From the NCBI GenBank assembly GCA_949299755.1, contig CASGBA010000006.1:124001-188000 (forward strand): a stretch of DNA of 64,000 nt, in the 5' to 3' direction. Positions 54,944-63,757 of the stretch are shown in pieces. This stretch comes from an uncultured Treponema sp. (GTDB taxonomy: Bacteria > Spirochaetota > Spirochaetia > Treponematales > Treponemataceae). Position 1 is the first letter of the stretch. Each line of letters begins with the position of its first letter. A model generated the notes under the pieces. It worked only from the letters and a program-made list of their open reading frames with translations, searched no databases and was not told the DNA's origin. The position numbers were made by a program, and so were the translations under genes.

Positions 54944-54972
54944 CCCCGGGTTATCTGCCCGGGGTTTTTTTT
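54944..54972 (+). terminator. Rho-independent terminator after fba
   Basis: A 7-base G/C stem (CCCCGGG and CCCGGGG) with a 7-base loop is followed by eight T. It ends the fba transcript, 50 bases after the stop. Confidence 0.92.
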
Positions 54973-55073
54973 ACGGTTGAGTCCCGGGAACCGCGGGGGA
55001 TGGAACCGGAAACATTGAAAAAAAGAGCCGGATAGGTTAATCTTGCACGAAAACATGATTTTAAGAGGGGAAT

Positions 55074-56282
55074 ATGGCTAAAATCCAGATGCTGAATGCC
55101 GTCGCCGAACTTGACGGGGATGAAATGACAAGGGTTCTGTGGGCTGTGATAAAAGAAAAGCTTCTTCTGCCCTTTGTGGACTTGAAAACCGAATACTATG
55201 ACTTGGGATTGAAAAAAAGGGACGAGACAGACGACAAAATCACCTATGAGGCCGCTGCGGCCATAAAAAGGCTTAAAGTAGGGGTAAAATGCGCCACAAT
55301 AACCTCAAACGCCGCCAGAATGGAAGAATATAAGTTGAAAAGACTGTCCCCCAGTCCCAACGGAATAATCAGGGCAGAACTGGACGGAACCGTTTTCCGT
55401 AAACCGATTATAGTTTCAAACATCCACCCCACGGTTTCCTGTTGGAAAAAGCCCATAGTCCTGGGCAGGCATGCTTACGGAGATGTTTACAAAAGCTGCG
55501 AAATGGCCGTGGACGGTCCGGGAAAAGCGGAACTGGTATTTACGGGAAAGGACGGAAAGGAAATACGGAAAACCATAATGGAAATGCCAGGTCCGGGAAT
55601 TCTCCAGGCGGTGCACAACCTGGATCAATCAATAGAAAGCTTCGCAAAAGCCTGCTTTGTTTACGGGCTTTCGGAGAAAACCGATGTGTGGTTCGCCACA
55701 AAGGACACCATTTCAAAAACCTATGACGGGAAATTCAAGGAAATTTTCCAGAGGGTTTTCGACTCCGGCTACAAAGACAAATTCAAGGAAGCCGGCTTGG
55801 AATATTTTTATACGCTGATAGATGATGCGGTGGCAAGGATAATGAAATGCGACGGCGGAATTTTATGGGCTTGCAAAAACTATGACGGAGACGTGATGAG
55901 CGACATGGTGGCCTCAGCATCAGGAAGCCTGGCAATGATGACCAGCGTACTGGTTTCCCCGGACGGGTATTTTGAATATGAAGCGGCCCATGGCACTGTC
56001 CAGAGACATTACTACAAATACCTTAAAGGAGAGAAAACCTCCACAAACCCGGTTGCCCTGATTTTCGCCTGGACAGGAGCCCTTTCAAAACGGGCGGAGC
56101 TTGACGGGACACCGGAATTGGCGGAATTCGCCATGAAACTGGAAAAAGCCGTAGTCTCCGTAATTGAAAGGGGGACCATGACCGGAGATTTGGCAAGATT
56201 GGCGGATCCCGGGGCAAAGGAAATCCTTGACTCCTGGGCATTTATAGACAAAATCGCGGAAGAAACCGCCGCCATCCTGTAA
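55074..56282 (+). CDS. icd: NADP-dependent isocitrate dehydrogenase, eukaryotic-type
   Basis: 402 residues, the length of the homodimeric eukaryotic-like type II enzymes, which oxidise isocitrate to 2-oxoglutarate. Motifs: [19 protein letters not shown] at the start, [21 protein letters not shown] with the substrate Ser/Arg, [27 protein letters not shown], the metal-binding [24 protein letters not shown] region, and [15 protein letters not shown] with NADP-recognising residues. GAGGGGAAT ribosome site. No other TCA genes are near. Confidence 0.95.
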   Translation: MAKIQMLNAVAELDGDEMTRVLWAVIKEKLLLPFVDLKTEYYDLGLKKRDETDDKITYEAAAAIKRLKVGVKCATITSNAARMEEYKLKRLSPSPNGIIRAELDGTVFRKPIIVSNIHPTVSCWKKPIVLGRHAYGDVYKSCEMAVDGPGKAELVFTGKDGKEIRKTIMEMPGPGILQAVHNLDQSIESFAKACFVYGLSEKTDVWFATKDTISKTYDGKFKEIFQRVFDSGYKDKFKEAGLEYFYTLIDDAVARIMKCDGGILWACKNYDGDVMSDMVASASGSLAMMTSVLVSPDGYFEYEAAHGTVQRHYYKYLKGEKTSTNPVALIFAWTGALSKRAELDGTPELAEFAMKLEKAVVSVIERGTMTGDLARLADPGAKEILDSWAFIDKIAEETAAIL

Positions 56283-56309
56283 GAGCCCGGGGCACCGGAC
56301 CCTTGAAAA

Positions 56310-56339
56310 CCTTAAAGCAGGTGAATGCCTGCTTTAAGG
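56310..56339. terminator. Hairpin between icd and asnA, inside the asnA 3' end
   Basis: A perfect 12-base stem (CCTTAAAGCAGG and CCTGCTTTAAGG) with a 6-base loop starts 27 bases after the icd stop. It spans the last codons and the stop of the convergent asnA. It may act as a two-way end signal, although there is no long T-run. Confidence 0.55.
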
Positions 56340-57364
56340 CAAGCTTCACGCATATCAGCGGGCCAGACAGAAGCCTGGGTTTCTCCTATGTGGGCTTTGC
56401 GCAGCAGAAACAGGCATAAGCGGGATTGACCGATCCCGCCACCGGCCGTTTGTTTTAATCCGCCGGATAGAAGCCGTTTGTGGAAATAAAGCTCAGCTCT
56501 TTCCGGACAGGAACGGTATTCCAGCTGCCGCCTGAGGGAATCCGGGTTTACACGGATTCCCATGGAGGAAAGTTCCAGAGCCCGTCCCAGAACCTTGTCC
56601 CAAACCAAAAGATCACCATTGAGGCCGTGGAAAAAACCGCCCCGGCCGGTGTTTTCTGTTTCCGTAATCCAGTCATCGTAATCTGGAGCCCGTCCGTCAT
56701 GGGGATCCCCGTCCGCCAATTCATAACCTATACCGATTATAAAAACAGCGCCGTACTTTTCCGTTATCTTGTTTTCCCTCTCCTTTGAAGAGAGTCCGGG
56801 ATACATTTCATAAAGCTCTTCCGCATGGATAAAAGTGATTTCTTCCGGCAAAAACGGTTCAAAAGCCGGATAATTGTCGTAAACAAAAAATTCGCTCCTC
56901 TTAACGCAGGAATAAACCCGTCCGGCAAGTTTTTTCAGAAAATCCACATTACGGTCCGATTCATCCATAACCCTTTCCCAGTCCCATTGGTCAACGTAAA
57001 GGGAATGGATGTTATCCAACTCTTCATCCGCCCGGACAGCATTCATATCAGTATAAATTCCAAAACCGCTTTTCAAACCTAAATCGGATACACACACACG
57101 CTTCCATTTTGCCAGGGACTGGACGATTTCCATTTCAGCCTCATTCATATCCTTAACAGGAAAGGACACCGGCCGCTCAACGCCATTCAAATCATCGTTC
57201 AAACCGGTTCCCTTGGGCACAAAAAGGGGGGCTGTAACCCTGGATAAATTCAACTCAGTGGAGAGTGCCGTCTGGAAAAATTCTTTTATGCGTATTATTG
57301 CCTGCTCTGTTTCTTTCACTGAAAGGCAGGAAGAATAATTTTCCGGAATAAAAAGAGAGGACAT
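56312..57364 (-). CDS. asnA: Aspartate-ammonia ligase AsnA
   Basis: 350 residues. AsnA makes asparagine from aspartate, ammonia and ATP and is related to class II aminoacyl-tRNA synthetases. LSTELNLSRVTAPLFVPKGTGLNDDLNG, PVKDMNEAEMEIVQSLAKWKR, SLYVDQWDWERVM, DPHDGRAPDYDDW and the class II motif 3-like GGGIGQSRLCLFLLRKAHIGE-type stretch, ending EVQASVWP-like (here ETQASVWPADMREAC), are diagnostic. It has its own gene spot, convergent with icd. Confidence 0.95.
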   Translation of the reverse strand: MSSLFIPENYSSCLSVKETEQAIIRIKEFFQTALSTELNLSRVTAPLFVPKGTGLNDDLNGVERPVSFPVKDMNEAEMEIVQSLAKWKRVCVSDLGLKSGFGIYTDMNAVRADEELDNIHSLYVDQWDWERVMDESDRNVDFLKKLAGRVYSCVKRSEFFVYDNYPAFEPFLPEEITFIHAEELYEMYPGLSSKERENKITEKYGAVFIIGIGYELADGDPHDGRAPDYDDWITETENTGRGGFFHGLNGDLLVWDKVLGRALELSSMGIRVNPDSLRRQLEYRSCPERAELYFHKRLLSGGLKQTAGGGIGQSRLCLFLLRKAHIGETQASVWPADMREACLKAGIHLL

Positions 57365-57488
57365 AAAATTCTCCTAGTAATCATTAAGTATATATACTTA
57401 TAAACATTATTTGTGTTGAATTCAACAGATAAAAATCAGTATCTTTGAATTGAAAAAAGCCCGTATACAAGCGGGCGGGAGGTACAAA

Positions 57489-58508
57489 ATGCAGACAAAG
57501 ACAGAAGCGGCCATAAACATAGCTTTTTACGATGCAAAATCCTATGACCGTGATTCATTTACGGAGACAAACCGTTCTTTTTTGTACAACATTGATTTCT
57601 TTGACTTTCATTTAAATCCAAAAACCGCCTTTTCGGCAAAAGGATATAAAGTTGTATGCGCCTTTGTAAATGATGTGATAAACGAGACTGTAATAAAGAT
57701 ATTGAAAGAATGCGGTGTCGAGCTTATCGCAATGAGATGCGCGGGATACAACAACGTGGATTTAAAGGCTGCAAAGGAAGCCGGAATCAGGATTGTGCGC
57801 GTACCGGCTTATTCTCCCCATTCCGTTGCGGAACATGCGGTGGGTTTACTTCTGGCGGTTACACGGCGGCTTCCACAAGCTTACCTGCGTACAAAAACCG
57901 GTAATTTTACCCTTGACGGACTTACCGGCCGCGATCTTTTCGGGCTGACGGCAGGAATTCTCGGCACAGGGAAAATAGGACGCACTATGGCGGAACTCCT
58001 TGCAGGATTCGGTATGAATATTGTTTTATATGATCCCCTGCCCAACAAAGAATGGGCGGAATCAAAAAATTTTAAATATGTTCCGCTGGAGGATTTTTTC
58101 AGGAATTGTGATGTGATAAGTCTTCACTGTCCTCTAACGGAAGAGACCAAGCACATTGTCAACAAACAGTCTCTTGCCCTGATGAAAAAAGATGCCATTA
58201 TAATAAACACAGGAAGAGGTGCCTTGATAGACGCCCACGCCCTGGTCCAAGCTTTGAAAAAGCAGGAAATAGGCGGAGCGGCTCTGGATGTTTATGAAGA
58301 AGAAAGCAGGTATTTTTTCACTGACTGGTCAGCCAACGTAATCAGGGATGATGTGCTGGCAAGACTTTTAACCTTCCCTAATGTGTTTGTCACAAGTCAT
58401 CAGGCTTTCTTGACAACAAACGCCCTTTCCAACATCGCCGAGGTCACTCTCGGGAACATACGGGATTTTTACAACGGCGGAAAGCTGGAAAACGAAGTGA
58501 AGGCATAA
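57489..58508 (+). CDS. ldhA: D-lactate dehydrogenase (D-2-hydroxyacid dehydrogenase)
   Basis: 339 residues from the ATG at 57489, which has GGGAGGT five bases away; the frame goes on upstream to 57450. Reduces pyruvate to D-lactate. The catalytic set is Arg in NTGRGALIDAHAL, Glu in VYEEE and His in TSHQAF; the NAD motif is GILGTGKIGRTMAELL. RCAGYNNVDLKAAKEAG and VPAYSPHSVAEHAVGL are the D-LDH signatures. It stands divergent from asnA. Confidence 0.94.
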   Translation: MQTKTEAAINIAFYDAKSYDRDSFTETNRSFLYNIDFFDFHLNPKTAFSAKGYKVVCAFVNDVINETVIKILKECGVELIAMRCAGYNNVDLKAAKEAGIRIVRVPAYSPHSVAEHAVGLLLAVTRRLPQAYLRTKTGNFTLDGLTGRDLFGLTAGILGTGKIGRTMAELLAGFGMNIVLYDPLPNKEWAESKNFKYVPLEDFFRNCDVISLHCPLTEETKHIVNKQSLALMKKDAIIINTGRGALIDAHALVQALKKQEIGGAALDVYEEESRYFFTDWSANVIRDDVLARLLTFPNVFVTSHQAFLTTNALSNIAEVTLGNIRDFYNGGKLENEVKA

Positions 58509-58528
58509 AAGATTAAGACAAAGACACA

Positions 58529-58582
58529 AACCTGAAGCATGGAAGCCTTTCCACACCGGTGACAAGGACCGCGCTTCAGGTT
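58529..58582. terminator. Long stem-loop between convergent ldhA and the MFS gene
   Basis: A perfect 10-base stem (AACCTGAAGC and GCTTCAGGTT) encloses 34 bases, inside which CACCGGTG is itself palindromic. The right arm is followed by AAAAA on the plus strand and the left side is A-rich. It is placed as a two-way terminator, but the internal structure is more than a simple terminator needs. Confidence 0.6.
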
Positions 58583-58614
58583 AAAAACGCAACCCAGGGT
58601 CTCGGCTGGTCACG

Positions 58615-59919
58615 TCAAACTGGTTTGTCGTTTTTTTCCCCGCCTCTGACAAAGCCCATGACAAAACAGGCGGAGGCAAAAAAGAAAGCGGCGAATAAAA
58701 ACATGGAACGCATACCGGCTAAATCTATTACGGCACCGGCGGCGGCTGGAGCAATTACAGCGGCCAGCTGGGAAAAAGTGTAATAAAGTCCGGTATATGC
58801 GCCTATCATGGAAAAATCAGCCATCTGCCAAAGCATGGGAAAAGAGTTTGCGGCTACAGCAATCCAAAACACACCGAATATAAACAGAAGCCCCCAGAAA
58901 AACCATTTCAAAACAGATGGTGGAATACCTGCCTGTGCCCCGGCCGGTTCCAAAAAGCAGCACAAAGCCATAACCGCTGAAATCACCACCAGAGAAATTC
59001 TTATTACGTGCCTCCGCCCCAGTTTCATGGCAATCCATCCGCCGGGGACAGCGGCCAGAGCTCCGGAAATTCCAACCATTCCCATGGACAGCGGTCCCTG
59101 CCCGCTTGTAACTCCGAATGCCCTTATAGTGTATTCAGTCAAATAAGGGGCAACCCCCTGATAAGCGGTGAACCATAAAAAAAGGCTTATCAGAATTAGG
59201 ACAGCACTTTTATTTTCGGATGAAAATACCGTCTTCAAGCTTTGAAAAAAAGAAAGTTTTTTTTCTGATTCTCCCTTGGCCAACGACGGCTCCCGTACAA
59301 AGATGGCAAGACATATCGTGGCAAAAAGAACAACCAATCCGGCAACGGGGAAAGCCAGTTTATTTTTTGTTTCACCTATAAAGGGAAGAACTGTATCCAC
59401 ATCCATCAGTCGCGCCAGGAAAATTGTTCCGGCTATGGCGGCTATGTTACCCATAGTGTTAATGACACCGTTTGCCGGCGAACGGAATTCAGCAGGAATC
59501 ACATCCGGCATTAAAGCCACTATCGGGCCCCTCGCTGACTGTTTGAAAATATTGAGCACCACAAGGACACACATGAGACAGGCCAGTGAACTGCCGGCCG
59601 CATAGGGAAGAAGCGCAAAAAACAAGGCGGAGAGAGGAAGCAGGACGACAATCCATGGCATCCGTCGGCCGAAAGGGGTTCTGGTATGGTCAGACCACAC
59701 TGAAACCACAGGGATAAGAAGCAGTGCAAAAATATTATCCAAAGCCATAATCATGCCGACTATTGTCTTTTTTGAAATATACCCGGAAAGGAATATCTGG
59801 ACATAACTGTCGTAGAGAGGATCCATTAAACCGACCGTAAAAAAACCGAATCCTATTAAAAAGGTTACCGGGATATATTTTCCGAATCCTTCGTTTTTTT
59901 TACCAGAAATTCCGTCCAT
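58615..59919 (-). CDS. MFS transporter, SLC45/GPH-like
   Basis: 434 residues from the ATG at 59919, with GGAGG upstream (a TTG one codon earlier also reads). About twelve membrane helices. The first half has VGLMDPLYDSYVQIFLSGY and VSVWSDHTRTPFGRRMPWIV, the MFS A-motif in the form seen in sugar/cation symporters of the SLC45/GPH group. FRSPANGVINTMGNIAAIAG follows. It probably moves a sugar or glycoside, but the substrate is unknown. Convergent with ldhA. Confidence 0.87.
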   Translation of the reverse strand: MDGISGKKNEGFGKYIPVTFLIGFGFFTVGLMDPLYDSYVQIFLSGYISKKTIVGMIMALDNIFALLLIPVVSVWSDHTRTPFGRRMPWIVVLLPLSALFFALLPYAAGSSLACLMCVLVVLNIFKQSARGPIVALMPDVIPAEFRSPANGVINTMGNIAAIAGTIFLARLMDVDTVLPFIGETKNKLAFPVAGLVVLFATICLAIFVREPSLAKGESEKKLSFFQSLKTVFSSENKSAVLILISLFLWFTAYQGVAPYLTEYTIRAFGVTSGQGPLSMGMVGISGALAAVPGGWIAMKLGRRHVIRISLVVISAVMALCCFLEPAGAQAGIPPSVLKWFFWGLLFIFGVFWIAVAANSFPMLWQMADFSMIGAYTGLYYTFSQLAAVIAPAAAGAVIDLAGMRSMFLFAAFFFASACFVMGFVRGGEKNDKPV

Positions 59920-60072
59920 CAAAGTCCTCCATAAAACCTGGTAAAATTACAGACAAAAACACAGGTTAAGATAAAACACTGAAAAAATATTCCCGTTGTA
60001 GCCATAATACCAGCCCGGAGGAAAAACACAGAACCGCATGGAATAAACATACAAGGTCTTTTCCGTTTTGTT

Positions 60073-60558
60073 TTATTCAGGATAATTCAACCTGCTGTCG
60101 TCAAGGTTTGCAATAACTTCCGAAAGATATTTCCTTGAATAAAATTTTGCCATGGGAAGACTCATATCCAGATAATTCCCGCAATCTTTGGGGGCTGCTC
60201 CAGGGATAGGTCCCTCATAATCAGCCACAAAAGAAAACATTTCCCCCACAAGGGAAATAATTTCTGCGGAAGTATAGTCACCCGACATCAAAAGGTAAAA
60301 ACCTGTTCTGCATCCCATGGGACCGAAGTAGACTATCTTATCCTTATAAAGAGGATGGCTGCGGAGAAAGGTAGCTCCCAAATGCTCGAAAGCATGGATT
60401 TCCGCAGTATTCATAACAGGCTCATCGTTGGGACTTGTAACTCTGATATCGAAGGTGGTGACAACTGAATTCCCCACCACATCCTTGCGGGATACATACA
60501 AACCGGGTTTAAGTTTAATGTGATCGATACTAAAACTCGCAATTTTCTCAAGCTGCAC
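60073..60558 (-). CDS. luxS: S-ribosylhomocysteine lyase LuxS
   Basis: 161 residues, starting at a GTG (60558) with GGAG seven bases upstream. LuxS splits S-ribosylhomocysteine into homocysteine and DPD, the AI-2 precursor. Metal ligands are the two His of HAFEHLGATFLR and Cys126-equivalent in DCGNYLDM; the other catalytic Cys is in GPMGCRTGFYL. The N-terminal SFSIDHIKLKPGLYVSR is typical. It follows the radical SAM gene by 54 bases on the same strand. No pfs/mtn gene is in view. Confidence 0.96.
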   Translation of the reverse strand: MQLEKIASFSIDHIKLKPGLYVSRKDVVGNSVVTTFDIRVTSPNDEPVMNTAEIHAFEHLGATFLRSHPLYKDKIVYFGPMGCRTGFYLLMSGDYTSAEIISLVGEMFSFVADYEGPIPGAAPKDCGNYLDMSLPMAKFYSRKYLSEVIANLDDSRLNYPE

Positions 60559-60612
60559 TTCAATCTCCTTGATTTAAAAGTATAATGCCCGTTTGCGAAA
60601 AGAGCAACAGTC

Positions 60613-61605
60613 CTACCGATGCAACCCGGAAAACCCGTTTTCAATTGTGCAAAGATAATCGCAGAAAGCACAGATATCGCCGGTTTTTCCCGGAAACCTG
60701 AACCCCTGGGACTCAAGTTCAGCCCGCCAGGTTCCCAGTCCTTTACCGAAACAAACTGAAACCGCCGGGGATTTCGCGGCTGTTTCAATCAAAGCCTTAT
60801 AACCATCATTGATGGAACCTATTTTAAGAGCATCCCTGTAATTGGCAAACCCACAACAGGGAGCCACACTGCCGTCAGGATGAATATAAATACACTGTCC
60901 GGGACCCTCGCAAAAATCATCGGAGAACCAATTTTCCCCGTTCCATTTTAAATTCCAGGATCCGAAACTCCGCCGGTTTTTATAAACAGGGATAAAGAAA
61001 TCCGGGCCCCGCAAAACTACCCTGCCCGGCTTGAAAAAATCCTGGCTTCCCCGGGGACAAGGGGTTATCTCCGCCTCCAAAATTTCCGCTGTTTTCAGGA
61101 ATTCAGGATAAAATTCCAAACTGTCTCCGGGTGAAGGCATAACGGACCAAATTTCCGCGGATGAGGAATCGCAAAAAACATCGAGAACTGTCCGGAGAAA
61201 AAAAGCGGCTTCTTCCGCTTTTTGACCGTGGAAACCGTCAAAACTCATCGCGATTTTTCCGTCAAAGCCTGAATCCCTGAGCCGTAAAAGAGCGGATTTT
61301 ATCTCTTCTTTTGAATTTGAAAAAACCCCGTTTGTGATAACCCTGGAAAAAACAAATCCGGATTCAAAGGCGAATTCAGAAACCCGGCACAGGAAATCCA
61401 ATGATAAAAACGGCTCGCCACCGGAAAACCCTACTGATAAATCATCCCGGCCAGACTCCAAACAGGATTTTAAAAAAGAACAAGCTTCCCCGGCATCCAA
61501 AATACTTCCAGCACCGGGAGTTCCATCACCGGATAAAAAACAATGGGGGCATTTTAAATTACACCGTAAGGAAGGGGCAAAAATGATTTCTTCAGGATTA
61601 AACAT
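60613..61605 (-). CDS. Radical SAM protein with a C-terminal Cys cluster
   Basis: 330 residues. The radical SAM site CNLKCPHCF near 15-23 binds a [4Fe-4S] cluster, and GFSGGEPFLSLDFLCRV and ITNGVFSN are the following elements of the barrel. The C-terminal third holds further cysteines (GQCIYIHPDGSVAPCCGFAN, then CAFCDYLC at the end), the SPASM/Twitch-type arrangement for extra Fe-S clusters. Such enzymes often modify peptides or proteins, but no small precursor gene is near, so its substrate is unknown. It lies upstream of luxS. Confidence 0.85.
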   Translation of the reverse strand: MFNPEEIIFAPSLRCNLKCPHCFLSGDGTPGAGSILDAGEACSFLKSCLESGRDDLSVGFSGGEPFLSLDFLCRVSEFAFESGFVFSRVITNGVFSNSKEEIKSALLRLRDSGFDGKIAMSFDGFHGQKAEEAAFFLRTVLDVFCDSSSAEIWSVMPSPGDSLEFYPEFLKTAEILEAEITPCPRGSQDFFKPGRVVLRGPDFFIPVYKNRRSFGSWNLKWNGENWFSDDFCEGPGQCIYIHPDGSVAPCCGFANYRDALKIGSINDGYKALIETAAKSPAVSVCFGKGLGTWRAELESQGFRFPGKTGDICAFCDYLCTIENGFSGLHR

Positions 61606-61797
61606 TTTTTTAATCTATCATTTTTTATCGAAAAAAGCCAATCCTATAGCCGGCATACGCATACCCCGTAAGTATTGTAAAGACTAAGTAACGGAGGTGT
61701 AATTCTTTTGTAAAAGGCCTGTTTTTCCGGTTATTTTGTGTTTATTTCTTTGTTCAATGCATATAAACTTTCAATAATGCCATTAGGAGGTGCTGAA

Positions 61798-62724
61798 ATG
61801 AAAAAAACACTATTAACATTGATGATGGCCGCTGCGTTTATTTTTACCGCAGTTTCAGAAGGAAACCAGGAGCCTGTTCCTCCTGCCGGACCAGGGCCGG
61901 AAGCAGCCCCTGTGGGAGAACCACCCATTCCTGAGCCGGGAGTTTTGCCGGATCCTGCTGTAGCACAGGTACCCAGAGAAAAGCTCGATTTTCTTGTATA
62001 CGATGTACTGAGAATGCCGTCCATGGAAAATGAGGAAAAACCGTGGCATTTCTCCATTATCCCCAATACAGAAAAAGTTTCCGAGCTTGTACCCGAAGTA
62101 CCCGAAAACGCATCTGCGATTATCATATCTGCACAGGAAAACAGTCCTGACGGAAACAATCCTGATTTTACCGCAGGCATCGCGGCTGCGGAAATGAAAA
62201 AATCCGCCGTAAGGCTGGGGGTTACAATCTCCGTCAAAACAGCTCCGGCAGGAAACATGAACGCATCCCAAAGGGAAGCCTTCGGAATACCGGCCGGTTA
62301 CAAAGCTTCAGCAATTGTCCTTGTTACAGACAACCCGGGATTCCCCGGCAGGCATCCCCGTGGTCCGGAACCTGACCCGAGGGGTCCGGGAGCGGCTCCT
62401 GCCCCTGATCCCAGAAGGCCCGCACCGGATGCACACCACAGGCCTGCTCCGGCTCCCGATCCCAGAAGCCCTGCCCCGGATGCACGCAGGCCAGGTCCGG
62501 CTCCAAGAGGTCCTGAAGCCCCTGCCCCGGCTCCCGATCCCAGAAAACCTGCTCCGGATGCACGCAGGCCGGCTCCCGACCCAAGAGGTCCTGAAGCCCC
62601 TGCCCCAATACCGGGAGAGCCCGCTCCGGCACCGCGCGGACAAAGACCCGCCCCTGAGAGGATGGAGGCTTTCCGCGAAAGGATAAATGAGGAAATCGGC
62701 GGATATATTACCGTAGTTGAATAA
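61798..62724 (+). CDS. Secreted proline-rich tandem-repeat protein
   Basis: 308 residues from the ATG at 61798 (strong TAGGAGGT ribosome site); the frame extends upstream but has no support. A signal peptide (MKKTLLTLMMAAAFIFTAVS) is followed by a Pro/Glu segment, a 120-residue globular part (EKLDFLVYDVLRMPSMENEE, ASAIIISAQENSPDGNNPDF, then RLGVTISVKTAP), and a tail of about 100 residues of Pro, Ala, Arg and Asp with PDPRxPAPDARRP units. A 26-residue unit (78 bases) is repeated head to tail. The last 30 residues are charged. I know no family for it. It is likely periplasmic or on the surface. Confidence 0.8.
   Translation: MKKTLLTLMMAAAFIFTAVSEGNQEPVPPAGPGPEAAPVGEPPIPEPGVLPDPAVAQVPREKLDFLVYDVLRMPSMENEEKPWHFSIIPNTEKVSELVPEVPENASAIIISAQENSPDGNNPDFTAGIAAAEMKKSAVRLGVTISVKTAPAGNMNASQREAFGIPAGYKASAIVLVTDNPGFPGRHPRGPEPDPRGPGAAPAPDPRRPAPDAHHRPAPAPDPRSPAPDARRPGPAPRGPEAPAPAPDPRKPAPDARRPAPDPRGPEAPAPIPGEPAPAPRGQRPAPERMEAFRERINEEIGGYITVVE
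62413..62640 (+). repeat. 78-base tandem repeat region in the Pro-rich gene
   Basis: Segments recur at exact 78-base steps: GGCTCCCGATCCCAGAA at 62451 and 62529, GATGCACGCAGGCC at 62479 and 62557, and CCAAGAGG at 62503 and 62581. Shorter PDPR-type units at the start suggest an older, decayed repeat. The step is 26 codons, so expansion or loss stays in frame. Confidence 0.8.
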
Positions 62725-62753
62725 CTTCAAACTGTAATATAAAATGCCCGCCC

Positions 62754-62791
62754 AAAGCTTCCCCGGCCAGCTTGCCAGGGAAGCTTTTTTT
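62754..62791 (+). terminator. Rho-independent terminator after the Pro-rich gene
   Basis: A 10-base stem (AAAGCTTCCC and GGGAAGCTTT) with a 14-base loop followed by a T-run (seven T in total), 30 bases after the stop codon. Confidence 0.88.
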
Positions 62792-62840
62792 ACCGGCGGC
62801 AAAACCTCCGGCCCTTCCTTTACAGTGTGGTTCTTTGCAA

Positions 62841-62869
62841 TTGAATGAAGCGTATTTTTTTGTTATTAT
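62841..62869 (+). promoter_or_regulatory. Promoter of tpiA
   Basis: TTGAAT (62841-62846) and TATTAT (62864-62869) with a 17-base spacer, 57 bases before the tpiA start codon. Confidence 0.6.
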
Positions 62870-62925
62870 GGTTTTGCGTGCTGTAAAAACATCCGCCGCA
62901 ATTCTATTATGACAGGAGAAAAAAA

Positions 62926-63675
62926 ATGAGACAGTATTTTATCGCAGGAAACTGGAAAATGCACAAAACTGTTCCGGAGGCGCAGGCTCTTGCCCAGGAA
63001 CTGGTTAAGAATCTCAAAGACGGCCCGAACAAATACATGATTGCCCCGTCCTTCACCTCCCTGGACGCAGTTTCAAAAATCGTGAAAGGAACCAATATAT
63101 TGCTGGGTGCCCAGAACATGAGCACGGACGAACAGGGAGCCCACACAGGTGAAGTTTCCGTCCTCCAGCTCAAAGATCTTGGGGTACAGGTTGTTATCCT
63201 CGGACATTCCGAACGCCGCCATATCTATAAAGAAGACGACGCTATGATAAACAAAAAAGTGAAACTTGCCCTGGCTCACGGTCTTGAGGTTATCCTTTGC
63301 ATCGGGGAACTCCTTGAAGAAAGGGAAGCCGGCAAGGCTGAAGCTGTGTGTGAAGAACAAACCCGCAAAGGTCTTGAAGGCGTTTCCGCCGAGCAACTTA
63401 AAAAGGTGACAATCGCCTATGAACCTGTATGGGCCATCGGGACAGGAAAGGTCGCCACACCGGAAGATGCGGAAGCCATCCACGCCTATGTCCGCAAAAT
63501 CATTGCCGATATGTACGGAAAAGATGCCGCGGACAAAATCATCATCCAATACGGCGGTTCCATGAAAGCAGAAAACTGCGAAGGCCTTCTTGCCAAACCG
63601 GACATTGACGGGGGCTTAATCGGCGGCGCAGCCCTTAAAGCTGAAACATTCACACCCATCGCCCTCTGCAAATAA
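62926..63675 (+). CDS. tpiA: Triosephosphate isomerase
   Basis: 249 residues. TpiA interconverts dihydroxyacetone phosphate and glyceraldehyde 3-phosphate. Catalytic Lys in GNWKMHKT (about 8-15), His in GHSERRHIYKEDD, Glu in AYEPVWAIGTGKVATPEDAE and the phosphate loop IQYGGSMKAENCEGLL with GGLIGGAALKAETF are all present. AGGAG ribosome site. It has its own promoter and is followed by a hairpin. Confidence 0.97.
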   Translation: MRQYFIAGNWKMHKTVPEAQALAQELVKNLKDGPNKYMIAPSFTSLDAVSKIVKGTNILLGAQNMSTDEQGAHTGEVSVLQLKDLGVQVVILGHSERRHIYKEDDAMINKKVKLALAHGLEVILCIGELLEEREAGKAEAVCEEQTRKGLEGVSAEQLKKVTIAYEPVWAIGTGKVATPEDAEAIHAYVRKIIADMYGKDAADKIIIQYGGSMKAENCEGLLAKPDIDGGLIGGAALKAETFTPIALCK

Positions 63676-63689
63676 CCTTTAATAACTGT

Positions 63690-63720
63690 GCGGGGATTAT
63701 TCCGGAAGGAGAATCCCCGC
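63690..63720. terminator. Hairpin between tpiA and the convergent TtcA-like gene
   Basis: A 9-base stem (GCGGGGATT and AATCCCCGC) with a 13-base loop. It lacks a T-run on either side, so its strength as a terminator is uncertain. Confidence 0.55.
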
Positions 63721-63757
63721 CGTCCCTTTCCACCGCTCTTACCTGTTTCCCCGGAAT

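Noticed and set aside
62413-62640. Possible CRISPR array in the repeated region
   Set aside because: The repeats are coding, 78 bases in step, with no unique spacers and no cas genes.
62308-62802. 164-residue open frame opposite the Pro-rich repeat gene
   Set aside because: The low-complexity repeat keeps all frames open; the plus-strand gene has the signal peptide and ribosome site.
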